From JAUIET01 sp045106985 (GTDB lineage: Bacteria; Pseudomonadota; Gammaproteobacteria; Pseudomonadales; JAUIET01): a stretch of DNA of 64,000 nucleotides. The notes below the pieces were generated by a model. That model was not told where the DNA came from and did no database searches. It saw nothing but the letters and a program-made list of their open reading frames with translations. A program made the translations under genes and the position numbers. The DNA lies in contig JBGCFQ010000002.1 of NCBI GenBank assembly GCA_045106985.1, positions 62,001 to 126,000 of the forward strand, in the 5' to 3' direction. Below, piece by piece: positions 8,446 to 18,000 of this stretch (the first letter of the stretch is position 1; each line of letters starts with the position of its first letter).

Positions 8446-9189
8446 ATGGCTCAGGTGAAACCGCTCGTTCAGGCACTTAAGTCCGCGCTCAAGGCCCATG
8501 GCAAAACCTATGCACACGTCGCAAAGGCACTTAACCTATCTGAAGCAAGCGTGAAGCGACTATTTGCGGAAAACAGTTTCACTCTGTTACGACTAGAGCA
8601 AGTGTGCCAAATGATGGGCATGCAGATTACCGACCTAGTGCAGCAAATGAACGAGCATCAACCGCTACTTCAGCAACTAGGCGTTGATCAAGAACAAGAA
8701 ATTGCTGATGACCTCGAACTGTTGCTTGTTACGATATGCGCGCTTAACAGATGGTCGCTCACGGATATTTGCAGTCATTATTCGATTTCTGAAACGGAAT
8801 GCATTCGAAAACTTGCAAAACTCGATAAGCTGAAAATAATTGAGCTCTTACCCAAGAATAAGATCAAGCTCTTGATAGCCCCAAACTTCGCCTGGCTGGA
8901 CAATGGTCCTATACAGCGCTTCTTCCAGGATAAGATTGGTCGAGAGTATTTCCGATCTCGCTTTCATGAAGACGGTGAGCGGCTAGTGGTTCTAAACGGC
9001 ATGCTATCGCCACGAGCCAACGCAGAGTTCCAAAGGAGACTCATGCGCTTAGTAAGGGAGTTTGATGATCTCAACAATGAAGATGCCGGCCTTGATCTTA
9101 AAGACCGAGCGGGTTTCACCGTTGTAATGGCAATGCGCTCATGGAAATATGGCTTATTCAGCCCACTTGTTCGAAGGACGCCAGAATAA
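8446..9189 (+). CDS. XRE-type helix-turn-helix regulator with large C-terminal domain
   Basis: This predicted cytoplasmic DNA-binding protein has 247 residues. The N-terminal ~65 residues form a Cro/C1-like HTH (GKTYAHVAKALNLSEASVKRLF, then LRLEQVCQMMGMQITDLV). The remainder, about residues 80-247, matches no ligand-binding domain I know; it contains a second HTH-like stretch near SLTDICSHYSISETECIRKLAKL. The start is the ATG after GAAGGTAAAGAC; a codon 51 bases upstream is in frame but less likely. It is divergent from the unknown gene 7909-8283. Targets and ligand are unknown. Confidence 0.75.
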   Translation: MAQVKPLVQALKSALKAHGKTYAHVAKALNLSEASVKRLFAENSFTLLRLEQVCQMMGMQITDLVQQMNEHQPLLQQLGVDQEQEIADDLELLLVTICALNRWSLTDICSHYSISETECIRKLAKLDKLKIIELLPKNKIKLLIAPNFAWLDNGPIQRFFQDKIGREYFRSRFHEDGERLVVLNGMLSPRANAEFQRRLMRLVREFDDLNNEDAGLDLKDRAGFTVVMAMRSWKYGLFSPLVRRTPE

Positions 9190-9418
9190 AAGTCTCGCGA
9201 GTAGATGCCAGCCTATGGCGTCACTAAACTGGCTGAAAGTGTTAGGTATTAATTACTAACTCAAGTGTGCCTGAGCATGGCAACGACTATGCCATAATAC
9301 TGTCACAGGATGTATTACAAAGCGTCCCGTGTCACAGTAAACCCTGTGCCCACCTGCTTTGTTCGAGCTTGCTCGAAATAACCACGAGGATGTATTGAGT
9401 GGCGGACAGGTTAGAAAA

Positions 9419-9715
9419 ATGCAATTTAATGAAAAAGATATTGAAGGGGTTCGCAACGCCATAGAGGGGTTGGGAGCGGACAGGGTATATGCGCTAGCTA
9501 TGGCTCTACAAGATGGAGTCATCCAAGTACAAATACTAAAGCAAATCGATGGCACTTTGCAGGCCATCGCTCTTGCAGGCCATCCGTTTTACACCACCAG
9601 TTGGGACGAAGTGAACCAATTCCTGGATACAACGTTCACTGACTGTCCATCCAATGTGATGCGAGTGTCTGACTGGGCGGGTTTCAATCAGCGCTTACTT
9701 ATGTCTTCGCTCTGA
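9419..9715 (+). CDS. Hypothetical protein, 98 aa
   Basis: I do not recognise this small, probably cytoplasmic protein. It starts MQFNEKDIEGVRNAIEGLG and contains a central hydrophobic, beta-rich patch (DGVIQVQILKQIDGTLQAIAL). No signal peptide or catalytic motif is visible. A TTG codon at 9359 would add 20 residues; I prefer the ATG. It is separated from the XRE regulator by 229 bases and from the downstream MFS gene by 90, so it may be monocistronic. Confidence 0.55.
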   Translation: MQFNEKDIEGVRNAIEGLGADRVYALAMALQDGVIQVQILKQIDGTLQAIALAGHPFYTTSWDEVNQFLDTTFTDCPSNVMRVSDWAGFNQRLLMSSL

Positions 9716-9805
9716 GCCCCAAAGCTCGAAGTTAATATGCCGCTATACTGGCATTTGTTAGGGTCGAGCTATTCTCGCCTCACCAATCAGACACACTTTT
9801 AACCG

Positions 9806-11041
9806 ATGCGACAACTGATCCGCGATCAATGGAAGCTACTACTTTTTGGTTTTCTAATGACCTTTTGGTCCGCACCTGGCCAGACTTTTTTTGTGTCGCT
9901 GTTCAGTGGCCAAATCAGAGCTGATTTAGACCTGGGACATGTCGAATTTGGTGGCCTTTATTCGCTTGCCACCTTAATCAGCGCGGTTGTCATACTCTGG
10001 TCCGGCTCGATGCTGGACAAAGTCGACTTGCGCCGGTTCTCTCAAATAGTAGCGCTGGGCTTGTTTGCGGGTTGCGTAGCGTTGGCTTCCAGCACGACAG
10101 CAATCGGCTTGCTATTCGCTTTCTTCTTGCTTCGCCAATTCGGTCAAGGCCTGATGATTATGACGGCCAGCACTAGTATGGTCCGATATCTTAATGCTAA
10201 CAAAGGGTCCGCAAACGCTCTTAGTGGCATGGGTTATCGCTTTGCGGAATCGTTACTACCTGCTGTAATTGTTGCCGCGTTAGTGTTTTTTTCGTGGCGC
10301 GATATTCTTTTCGGTACAGCTGCAATGACTCTATTGATATTGTGCCCCGCTATCGTTCTTCTTCTCGCGGGCCACGGTAAGCGTCACGAAGCCTATCATC
10401 TGGACTTAAGTCAGAAGGAGCTTTCTCATACCGGTCAGAACCAGTGGCAGCGTTCCGAAGTACTCAAAGACAAACTGTTTTACTTGATTTTGCCTGCCAC
10501 CTCTTCCGGCTCATTTCTGTTCACCGGTTTTATCTTTCATCAAGTGGCATTGGTGGAGAGCAAAGGCTGGTCGCTACAAACATGGGGTAGCTGGTTTATC
10601 GCCTACGGATTGATATCAGCCATTGCAGCAATTATTTGTGGGCGGCTAATCGATCGCTATAGTGCTCGTGCTCTAACAGCCTTTATGCCTCTGCCTATTG
10701 CGGCGGCGCTGCTGAGCCTGGCAGCAGCGGATGCCGGCTGGTCTGCTGGCTTGTTTCTTGGGTTGATGGCCATAACTACAGGAATGATCGCGACGGCTAG
10801 TGGGCCGCTCTATGCCGAACTGTATGGCACGCGATATTTGGGTTCCATTAAATCTGCCACATCTGCGGCAATGGTGCTCGCGTCAGCAGTATCGCCGGTT
10901 GCAATAGGTTGGTGTTTGGATCAGGGCGTGAGTTTTGACACTCTCGCACTTGCTTCTGCTTCCTACGCCATCGTCGCGGCCGGTGTTGCGGCTGTTGCCT
11001 TGCGTCAACGGCAAAAAGTCAAGCAGCAAGCTAGCTCTTAG
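9806..11041 (+). CDS. Major facilitator superfamily transporter
   Basis: This 411-residue MFS permease has about 12 predicted spans. Features include a first span with FWSAPGQTFFVSLFSG, the loop-2/3 motif region GSMLDKVDLRRFSQI, and a central cytoplasmic loop around residues 195-215. The second half repeats the pattern with IICGRLIDRYSARALTAFM, the counterpart of motif A. The substrate cannot be read from the sequence; similar proteins are annotated as nitrate/nitrite or organic-anion type carriers without firm evidence. Its 3' end overlaps the convergent mltD gene by 11 bases. Confidence 0.85.
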   Translation: MRQLIRDQWKLLLFGFLMTFWSAPGQTFFVSLFSGQIRADLDLGHVEFGGLYSLATLISAVVILWSGSMLDKVDLRRFSQIVALGLFAGCVALASSTTAIGLLFAFFLLRQFGQGLMIMTASTSMVRYLNANKGSANALSGMGYRFAESLLPAVIVAALVFFSWRDILFGTAAMTLLILCPAIVLLLAGHGKRHEAYHLDLSQKELSHTGQNQWQRSEVLKDKLFYLILPATSSGSFLFTGFIFHQVALVESKGWSLQTWGSWFIAYGLISAIAAIICGRLIDRYSARALTAFMPLPIAAALLSLAAADAGWSAGLFLGLMAITTGMIATASGPLYAELYGTRYLGSIKSATSAAMVLASAVSPVAIGWCLDQGVSFDTLALASASYAIVAAGVAAVALRQRQKVKQQASS

Positions 11042-13259
11042 CGGTGACTATCGGAATGCTAAGGCGGGCATCCAGCGGCAACACGCTGGCAAAGTCTACG
11101 TCCGGATTGTACTGTCTGAGCAACCACAACGGTATTTCATATTCGCTGGTCGCCAACTCCCACAAACTGTCTCCTTGGCTCAGCGCATGCTGCTGTATTC
11201 CGGTAATTTGATAGCTACTAAAATACTGTTGTTGCTGCGACTCGTGGTGCTCTCTGCGGCGCAATTCGAATGTTGCTCTATCTGTCGCGGAAAAATCCAA
11301 CTGCAAACGATGCCCAACAACAACATGCTGTCTCTTACGCAACTTATTAGAACGGCGCAGCTGGCTAGAATTCACGTCAAGCCAGTGAGCGTAATGACCA
11401 ATTGTCTCGCCCACTTGAATTTCAATAGTCCCTTCCGAGTCCACCAGGTAATCAGCAGGGTCGGCCTGCAGAATCTCGGCGCCATTGCCAGCCAACATAG
11501 AGTCTCTGCTTTGCTCACGCCTTAAGGAATCGGGAATGGTGACTGGGGCCGAAACAGAAGCCGCGAGACGAATATCCCACGGCGATGGTGAGCTTAGCCT
11601 CATTGACTCATAAGCGTAGCGTACGACATCATCACGGGCGCCTGTATTACGCAGCACCCCATAGATCATTGAGCTAGTCACATCTCTTTCAGCTAGGTTT
11701 CTCATTAACTCGCTGCTTGACGGGGGGGCAACCGCTAAGTTAACCATTCTTGCAACAGGCGCATCGATATTTGGCTTTGTCATTGCCATTTGCAGAGCGG
11801 GTAAGACAGACGAAGTATCATGTGGTAGCTGTAACACCTGCCCCGCGTATATGCGGTGCACGCTACGAACGCCATTGAGGCTCATCAACTCATTCATGTT
11901 TACATTCATGTCGCGGGCCAAAAGCGCTAACTTGTCACCGCGTTGAATTCGATAATAGCGGTCAGTGCGCTGATAGTCCTCGCCGTATAGCGCTTCTAGA
12001 CTTTGCAGCGCTGCAGTTAAATCGCCGCCGTTCTTCTCGCTCAAGAGAGGCATATGCAAAGGCCTGCCAGCAGGCAATAACTTTTCGCCATTCCAATAGC
12101 GTGTTTCCAAACCTGGGTTTGCATTTTTTAAGGTCAGTAGCGGTATGCCAAACTCTGAGGCGACAAGATGAGCAGGCAAAAAACGTTCTAACTGAGCAAC
12201 GGAGCCATAAGGAGCCGCGTTCTTATGCTGTCCAGTGGACACGTCGTGGGCTGCCAAAAATGCTGCATAGAAATTACGCGACGCGAAACCAAACCCTCTA
12301 CCCTCGTAATGCGCGGTAAGTTCTCCAATGTCTTCGGTTCCTGAAGCGCGTATAGCTCTGCGCACACCTGCAAGCCCCCGGTTGTATGCGGTAACCGCTA
12401 GAGACCAATCACCTAACACGGAATAATTATGCTTCAGCAGGCGAGCAGCAGCCTCGGTAGATTTAGCGACGTCGAGGCGTTCATCTACTGAACGGCTTAC
12501 TTTTAAATACCGACGTCCTGTTGAGGGCATAATTTGCCATAAGCCCAGGGCACCAGCATGAGATTTAACATGAGGATTATAGGAAGACTCAACATGCGGC
12601 AATGCCGCTAGCTCAGCGGGTACACCGTGGCGCTTTAAAGCCGCATTCACAATAGGCCCATACTTTAACTGTCGCTGCTGCCCTTCAATAAAACGTTCGG
12701 ATTGACCTCGCTGGAATCGAACTCTTTTCGCTGCGCCCTTCAAGGCTTCCGGCTCTATGCCTTCTCCCCAAAGGTTTTCAAGTCTGAGTTGCTCAGAGCT
12801 GTACTCCGCTTGGGGACGCTCAGCCATATCCTTTAGCAGACCCCGGTACAATTTCAAACGACGATCAATATCACGTTGCTGCTGTCGTGGCGTGTCTCCA
12901 TGGTCGAGAGGCATCACTTCATAGACAATCTGCGGATTGCGGTTGTCATGAATAAAACCGCTCTGAGTATCTATTTCAGAGTATACGCGGCTCCAAAAAT
13001 CCACGGCTTCGGCAACATGGGGAGGACGAACAAAGACACTTACGGCCGGTTTACCTACAAAGCTCGAATCAACTTCAGAAGTGGCGCTTGCAACAGCCTT
13101 CGAGGTAGAACCGAGGGACAGACAACATAGCACCAAGAACGCAAAGACGCCTGTTTCAAAACTCGTATTGGAAAGTAAACGTAACACAGAATCGTAACCG
13201 TCAGGTTGAGAGAAGACGGCGTGGTGATTCGGCCGCTCTAAAACGGCAAGACTACACAA
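11031..13259 (-). CDS. mltD: Membrane-bound lytic murein transglycosylase D with LysM repeats
   Basis: This 742-residue MltD-type enzyme cleaves the glycan backbone of peptidoglycan between MurNAc and GlcNAc. The SLT domain lies at about residues 200-340; LPHVESSYNPHVKSHAGALGLWQIMPSTG carries the catalytic Glu at residue 224. At least three LysM modules follow (YRIQRGDKLALLARDMNVNM near 440; IQVGETIGHYAHWLDVN near 620; HALSQGDSLWELATSEYEIP near 695). The frame opens with TTG and the hydrophobic signal segment is at residues 34-50, so the true start may be the GTG at 13187. The C-terminal end overlaps the convergent MFS gene. A lipobox is not obvious, although a Cys-Cys lies in the signal core. 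Confidence 0.9.
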   Translation of the reverse strand: MCSLAVLERPNHHAVFSQPDGYDSVLRLLSNTSFETGVFAFLVLCCLSLGSTSKAVASATSEVDSSFVGKPAVSVFVRPPHVAEAVDFWSRVYSEIDTQSGFIHDNRNPQIVYEVMPLDHGDTPRQQQRDIDRRLKLYRGLLKDMAERPQAEYSSEQLRLENLWGEGIEPEALKGAAKRVRFQRGQSERFIEGQQRQLKYGPIVNAALKRHGVPAELAALPHVESSYNPHVKSHAGALGLWQIMPSTGRRYLKVSRSVDERLDVAKSTEAAARLLKHNYSVLGDWSLAVTAYNRGLAGVRRAIRASGTEDIGELTAHYEGRGFGFASRNFYAAFLAAHDVSTGQHKNAAPYGSVAQLERFLPAHLVASEFGIPLLTLKNANPGLETRYWNGEKLLPAGRPLHMPLLSEKNGGDLTAALQSLEALYGEDYQRTDRYYRIQRGDKLALLARDMNVNMNELMSLNGVRSVHRIYAGQVLQLPHDTSSVLPALQMAMTKPNIDAPVARMVNLAVAPPSSSELMRNLAERDVTSSMIYGVLRNTGARDDVVRYAYESMRLSSPSPWDIRLAASVSAPVTIPDSLRREQSRDSMLAGNGAEILQADPADYLVDSEGTIEIQVGETIGHYAHWLDVNSSQLRRSNKLRKRQHVVVGHRLQLDFSATDRATFELRRREHHESQQQQYFSSYQITGIQQHALSQGDSLWELATSEYEIPLWLLRQYNPDVDFASVLPLDARLSIPIVTAKS

Positions 13260-13476
13260 ATAAATTGTGCATTTATACCCGTTAGATCGAGCGTTTTTTC
13301 GAGCTTTTTGTAATGTTACTTATAAACCAAAGAGATAGGGTAATGTACTGAAGTTAAACCTCACTTAACTAAAAAACCCTTCTATGTGCCGGCAGATCTC
13401 CAAACGCTTATTTAGCAAACAAATTGAATAAATTAGCAACGCTAGGTGCTTACTAGCTTACATGCAGGGCCTTTAA

Positions 13477-14478
13477 TCAGAATGAAAAATTCTTCGCTGA
13501 AAAAGCACCTACAGTGGCTTCCATTGCCTCCGGTGTTGGGTAGATGCAGGACACGATGTTTGTGTGAACCCCCGCATCAGCATAGCCGCGCATTAACTCC
13601 TGACATTCAGCCGCCGTTCCAATTAATCCGATTTCATCAATCAATTCGTCTGGCAAGGCTGCCGCCGTGCGTGCACGGTCTTTGGCGGCCCAGCCCTCAC
13701 GTATCTCGGCCGCAGCATCCTCATAACCACACCATTGAAGAAACTTGTTGTACACCGGTGTTGCGTAATAGCTAACGAACTGTGCTCGAAACGCCGCACG
13801 CCCTGCTTCCTTATCATCAGTGACTACCATCATATGTCTGCAGACAACTTCTATATCGTCTTTTTCTTTGCCTGCCCGTTCAGCACCAATACCAACGTGC
13901 TCGATAATTCTGGGCAAGGCTGATCGTGGAAACAGGTTGAGGATAACGCCATCTCCAATCTCTGCAGCGGTCTCTACCATCTTAGAACGTAATCCGGCCA
14001 AATAAATGGGTAGCTGTGGATCAGTAGGCATTTGGATATAGCCCTTGCTACGCAAGGTTTCGCCTTGAAAGTCCGTTTTCTCGCCCGCCATCATGGTGCG
14101 TATCAAGCAAACCGTTTCTTTCATTCGAGTTAAGGGCTTCTCCATTGGCAGACCGTGCCAACGCTCGATGATCGTCTGACTAGACGTACCCAGACCGGGA
14201 ATGAATCTACCCGGATAGGCCGCAGCGATTACGGCAAAAGTGCTGGCGAAAACAGCAGGGGTTCGGGTATACGCAGGCACAACAGCGATGCCAACCCTTA
14301 CTTTTTCGGTATGCTCTAGCAGAATCGGCACTAGGGTTAACGCATCCAGGCCGCCGGCATCGGCCAACCATAAATCGTCATAGCCCATGGCCTCGGCTTG
14401 CTGCGCCATCGCTATCGTATCAGCGACTGAGCCAGTAGGTGCTGGTAAAGACAGGGCAATGCGCTTTCGATGAGTCAT
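13477..14478 (-). CDS. LLM-class flavin/F420-dependent oxidoreductase
   Basis: This 333-residue protein has the TIM-barrel fold of the luciferase-like monooxygenase superfamily. Diagnostic blocks are AMGYDDLWLADAGG, VRVGIAVVPAYTRTPAVFASTFAVI, PGRFIPGLGTSSQ and LPIYLAGLRSKMVETAAEIGDG. The family uses reduced FMN or coenzyme F420; the subclass seen here is usually annotated F420-dependent, but the cofactor is not decided by the sequence alone. It is the last gene of a minus-strand group (acyl-CoA dehydrogenase, acyl-CoA dehydrogenase, SDR, LLM) that looks catabolic. The substrate is unknown. Confidence 0.85.
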   Translation of the reverse strand: MTHRKRIALSLPAPTGSVADTIAMAQQAEAMGYDDLWLADAGGLDALTLVPILLEHTEKVRVGIAVVPAYTRTPAVFASTFAVIAAAYPGRFIPGLGTSSQTIIERWHGLPMEKPLTRMKETVCLIRTMMAGEKTDFQGETLRSKGYIQMPTDPQLPIYLAGLRSKMVETAAEIGDGVILNLFPRSALPRIIEHVGIGAERAGKEKDDIEVVCRHMMVVTDDKEAGRAAFRAQFVSYYATPVYNKFLQWCGYEDAAAEIREGWAAKDRARTAAALPDELIDEIGLIGTAAECQELMRGYADAGVHTNIVSCIYPTPEAMEATVGAFSAKNFSF

Positions 14479-14538
14479 GTGTTTTTCCTAAAGGTCGTAC
14501 AAAAAGAAGTAAAGGGTGAAGAATTAAAAGGTAGAAAA

Positions 14539-15297
14539 TCAGACCGTTTGGCCGCCGTCTACCACCCAACCGGCGCCTGTTACGAACCTAGCGTCTTCAG
14601 AGCATAGAAACGCGAAAATAGCCGCAATTTGCTCCGCCGCGCCCATTCGTTCCATTACGGGGAACAACCTTTGAATTAAAGACTGATCAATGTTCTCTGG
14701 CCACCTAATTGTATCATTAAGTGGCGTTTCAACCGCTCCAGGGCAAATAGCGTTTACTCGAACGTTTTGCTTGGCAAATTCCAAGGCGAGACTTTTACTC
14801 ATGCCAAGCAGCCCATGCTTGCTGGCAACATAAGGAGTATTGTATGCCTGCCCGCCAACCCCTGCGGTTGACGACATGTTGACGATGCAGCCTTCAGTCT
14901 TGAGTAAATGCGGCATTGCTTCCCGACAGAGAAACATTGGCGCAGTAAGGTTTATCTTCATAAACCGATTCCAGATATCGGCACTTAGCTCTTCGAGATG
15001 ATACATACTGACAATGCCAGCTATGTTACCCAGAATATCCAGTCGTCCAGCCTGCTCCACAGTTTCGGCGACTATTCGAACACAATCTGCCTCTTCCATG
15101 GCATTGAACACTGTAAGCATACAGCGCCCGGAAAAAGCATCAATTTTGGCGGCCGTGTCAGCCAGACCAGGCTCATTGATATCGGCAAGCATCACTGTAG
15201 CGCCCTGCTCAGCCAACAATATGGCTGTAGCTTGACCAATGCCGGAGGCAGCGCCCGTAATTAAGGCGACCTTTCCTTCAAATCGATTCTCGCTCAT
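14539..15297 (-). CDS. SDR-family NAD(P)-dependent oxidoreductase
   Basis: This is a 252-residue classical short-chain dehydrogenase. The nucleotide-binding TGAASGIGQATA motif is at about residue 13, followed by the DIN acidic-residue region after beta-2, which suggests NAD preference. The catalytic Ser lies in IVNMSSTAGVGG and the Tyr-Lys pair in YVASKHG. The C terminus GAGWVVDGGQTV is complete. The start is the ATG preceded by GGAG; an in-frame GTG six bases upstream was not used. It lies 60 bases upstream of the LLM oxidoreductase and 128 bases downstream of the acyl-CoA dehydrogenase, with a tandem repeat in that gap. It probably oxidises a hydroxy-acyl intermediate, which is inference. 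Confidence 0.9.
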   Translation of the reverse strand: MSENRFEGKVALITGAASGIGQATAILLAEQGATVMLADINEPGLADTAAKIDAFSGRCMLTVFNAMEEADCVRIVAETVEQAGRLDILGNIAGIVSMYHLEELSADIWNRFMKINLTAPMFLCREAMPHLLKTEGCIVNMSSTAGVGGQAYNTPYVASKHGLLGMSKSLALEFAKQNVRVNAICPGAVETPLNDTIRWPENIDQSLIQRLFPVMERMGAAEQIAAIFAFLCSEDARFVTGAGWVVDGGQTV

Positions 15298-15370
15298 GCA
15301 CACTCCAACGCTACTTGTTATCGCGACCTTCCTGCCATGAGCATTGATCGATTTACTCAGACCTTTACCC

Positions 15371-15443
15371 TACTCAATGCATTTGCCTTGCTCATGCATT
15401 GGCCTTGCTCATGCATTGGCTAAGCTCATGCATTGGCTAAGCT
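15371..15443. repeat. 17-base tandem repeat spanning the end of an acyl-CoA dehydrogenase gene
   Basis: Three full copies of a 17-base unit (GCYWWGCTCATGCATTG) lie at 15385-15401, 15402-15418 and 15419-15435, with a partial copy after and a degenerate copy before. The central ATGCAT is palindromic. The last copies include the stop codon and final codons of the dehydrogenase on the minus strand. As 17 is not a multiple of three, loss or gain of a unit beyond the stop would leave the protein intact, while changes inside would alter its tail. Confidence 0.85.
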
Positions 15444-16577
15444 GGCAAACTGGCGCTGATGATAATCTGCATCGCCGAACGCTGTATTAATCATCATTAA
15501 GCGTTTGAAGTAATGCCCAATGGCAAGTTCATCGGTCATACCCATGCCACCGTGAATTTGTATCGCTTCACCACCTATTTTTTTACCGGAACGACCCACC
15601 ATGGTTTTTAAGGCGTGTACATTCATCGCAATATCACGTTCATTAAGATTCGCTTCGTCTTCATCCATTGAGCAGACAGCACGGTAAAGCAGCGACCGGT
15701 TCTCTTCACAAGCGGCGAACATATCAACCATGCGATGTTGCAACGCCTGGAACGAACCAATGGCCACGCCAAATTGCTCTCTCGTTTTACTGTACTCAAC
15801 GGTTGATTCATAAAGTATTTGCATCGCACCCTGAGCCTCAGCCGCCAATGCAATGATTGCGTTACGTGATACGCTTTGCAAAATAGCCAATCCCGCATCC
15901 AATTCGCCGACCAAATCCGCGCTTGTTACTGCAACACTCGAAAGCTTCACATTACACACTTTTTGACCATCCATCATTTTGAATGGTGTGCTTTCAAGGC
16001 CAGAAGCATTAGCATCAACAATAAACAAGGAAATACCATTATCATCATATCGATCGCCGGATGTTCTTGCCGATACAATAATTTTGTTAGCGGCAGGAGC
16101 ATTGAAAACAACCGTCTTTTCGCCATCTAGAACGTAGCTATCACCGTTTGATGTTGCTGTAGTTTGCACATCGTTTAGCGCGTACCGACTGCCTCGCTCG
16201 TGGTAAGCCAGCGCTCCGTGCAATGACCCATCGATAATGGATGGAATCAATGACTCTTGGAGCTCGGCATTTCCGCTGCGTGTAAGCGCTCCACCAAACA
16301 GCAATACGGTTGCTAGAAAAGGTTCGACAACAAGTCCTTTACCTAGCTCTTCCATGACCACCATCAGGTCAACCGCATTGCCTCCAAATCCACCGTGTTC
16401 TTCGCTAAACGGCAGAGAAAGCCAACCTAGCTCTGCAAATTGCTGCCAGTTTTCTGTGCTAAATCCAGTGTCTGAACTGGCGTAACCGCGACGAGACTCT
16501 AGGTCATAGTTGTCGCTTACAAATCTTGAAATGCTGTCTTTAAGTAAGACTTGTTCTTCAGTTAAATCAAAATCCAT
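15426..16577 (-). CDS. Acyl-CoA dehydrogenase, first of an adjacent pair
   Basis: This 383-residue flavoprotein of the acyl-CoA dehydrogenase family is expected to introduce an alpha,beta double bond into an acyl-CoA using FAD. The N-terminal helical domain (MDFDLTEEQVLLKDSISRFV), the beta domain around 115-230, and the C-terminal TREQFGVAIGSFQALQHRMVDM and QIHGGMGMTDELAIGHYFKR blocks are all present. The glutamate of the Y-E-G-T type active site is absent from the C-terminal position; the Glu of TREQFG is the alternative base as in isovaleryl-CoA dehydrogenases. It lies 69 bases downstream of a second dehydrogenase gene, so a heteromeric enzyme is possible. Confidence 0.9.
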   Translation of the reverse strand: MDFDLTEEQVLLKDSISRFVSDNYDLESRRGYASSDTGFSTENWQQFAELGWLSLPFSEEHGGFGGNAVDLMVVMEELGKGLVVEPFLATVLLFGGALTRSGNAELQESLIPSIIDGSLHGALAYHERGSRYALNDVQTTATSNGDSYVLDGEKTVVFNAPAANKIIVSARTSGDRYDDNGISLFIVDANASGLESTPFKMMDGQKVCNVKLSSVAVTSADLVGELDAGLAILQSVSRNAIIALAAEAQGAMQILYESTVEYSKTREQFGVAIGSFQALQHRMVDMFAACEENRSLLYRAVCSMDEDEANLNERDIAMNVHALKTMVGRSGKKIGGEAIQIHGGMGMTDELAIGHYFKRLMMINTAFGDADYHQRQFASLANA

Positions 16578-16646
16578 TGTTTCTCTCTACTCTTAATCTA
16601 TCTACTATCACTTGAAATAAGCGTGTTTGTACTCAGCCGAAACTAA

Positions 16647-17825
16647 CTAAAGCCCCAATACAAATTTGGATGTAATATTTCTCTGTACTTCGCTAGAGCC
16701 ACCGAAAATAGTAGACGCTCGGCCGTACATGTATTTAACGCGCGCATCGTCTGCGTATTCGTGCCCTACCTGTTCAGCGCTCATGCCATCAAGAAAAGTG
16801 CCTTGATAATAGGCCGCTAAATCCATGTGCAAGGTTTGCAATTCTTGTTGAATCTCTGTTCCTCGCAATTTCAGTAAAGACGACTCAGTGCCGGGCCCTT
16901 TGCCGGCTGAATCACTTGCCAGTGATCTCAATTCCAGAAACTCAAGCGCCATTAGATCAATTTCTGCCGCTGCAAGCCTGCTGCTAAAGTCTGGGTCATC
17001 CAGCATGCAACCGCCGTTGGTTTCCTCGAGTTTGGCGTGCTCGCGTATTTGGCTCAACTTTCGCTTAGAGTCACCCACACCGGCGATTGAGGTTCTCTCA
17101 TGAGCCAGCAAAGACTTGGCGTAAGTCCAGCCCTGATTCTCTTCTCCAATTCTGTTCGCTACTGGCACACGTACATTGTCGAACCGCACTTCATTTAAAG
17201 TGTGATTCTCATCAATCGTTGAAATCTTGCTCACCTCAATGCCAGGCGTTTTCATATCAATCAAAAGAAATGAAATACCTGCCTGCTTCTTTCCTTCGCT
17301 GCTGGTTCTCACCAGGCAAAATATCCAATCAGCGTATTGCGCATAGGTAGTCCAAATTTTTGCTCCATTGACGACGTAATCGTCACCATCGCGCTCCGCC
17401 TTGGTTTGCAATGCGGCTAAATCCGAACCCGCTCCTGGCTCAGAGTACCCCTGACACCACCACACGTCGCTGTTCAGAATACCGGGTAAATGCTGCTTTT
17501 TTTGCTCGTCAGTGCCAAAGCTGTATATCACCGGGCCAACCATTTTGACACCGAAAGGAATCACATCAGGCGCGCCGCGCTGCGAACGTTCGTCTTCAAA
17601 GATATACTTTTGAGTCAGGGTCCAGTCGGTACCGCCGTACTCTACAGGCCAACTCGGCACCAGCCATCCCTGTTTGTTCAGGCGTTTCTGCCACTCGATC
17701 ATGCCGCTGTACAGGCCACCTTCAGATCGCAATTGAGCAATCATATCTTCATCAAATTGGGCATCATAAAAAGCCCGCACTCCTTCTCTGAAAGCAAGAT
17801 CTTCAGGGGTAAAGTTGGTATCCAA
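16647..17825 (-). CDS. Acyl-CoA dehydrogenase, second of an adjacent pair
   Basis: This 392-residue acyl-CoA dehydrogenase is of the larger-substrate (FadE-like) type. Characteristic blocks include WPVEYGGTDWTLTQKYIFEDE, WCQGYSEPGAGSDLAALQT (FAD/substrate site), INGAKIWTTYAQYADW-like VNGAKIWTTYAQYADW, and the end STIFGGSSEVQRNITSKFVLGL. Where many family members have Y-E-G-T, this one reads F-G-G-S, so the classical glutamate is missing at that position. It is the first gene of the four-gene minus-strand group and is divergent from an LLM oxidoreductase gene 175 bases away, which suggests shared control of the region. Confidence 0.9.
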   Translation of the reverse strand: MDTNFTPEDLAFREGVRAFYDAQFDEDMIAQLRSEGGLYSGMIEWQKRLNKQGWLVPSWPVEYGGTDWTLTQKYIFEDERSQRGAPDVIPFGVKMVGPVIYSFGTDEQKKQHLPGILNSDVWWCQGYSEPGAGSDLAALQTKAERDGDDYVVNGAKIWTTYAQYADWIFCLVRTSSEGKKQAGISFLLIDMKTPGIEVSKISTIDENHTLNEVRFDNVRVPVANRIGEENQGWTYAKSLLAHERTSIAGVGDSKRKLSQIREHAKLEETNGGCMLDDPDFSSRLAAAEIDLMALEFLELRSLASDSAGKGPGTESSLLKLRGTEIQQELQTLHMDLAAYYQGTFLDGMSAEQVGHEYADDARVKYMYGRASTIFGGSSEVQRNITSKFVLGL

Positions 17826-18000
17826 AACGTCGTCTCCCGGCTATTTGTTAACGGTTCATCGTCAACAATAGTTCAATTTTTAAAGGTCATTTAGATGGCC
17901 AGAACCGAGTTAATAGTGTTCGGCTGCTGATTCATCCAAGTAGCGCAAAGAGGATACTTATGGCACACTGAATGTCAATAGCTTAACGGGGAGTGGAATT

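Noticed and set aside
10935..11525. A 196-codon plus-strand frame
   Set aside because: It overlaps the end of the MFS gene and the C-terminal LysM region of mltD in antisense; no recognisable sequence.
15371..15443. Short direct repeats suggesting a CRISPR array
   Set aside because: The 17-base units are contiguous with no unique spacers, and no cas genes are nearby.
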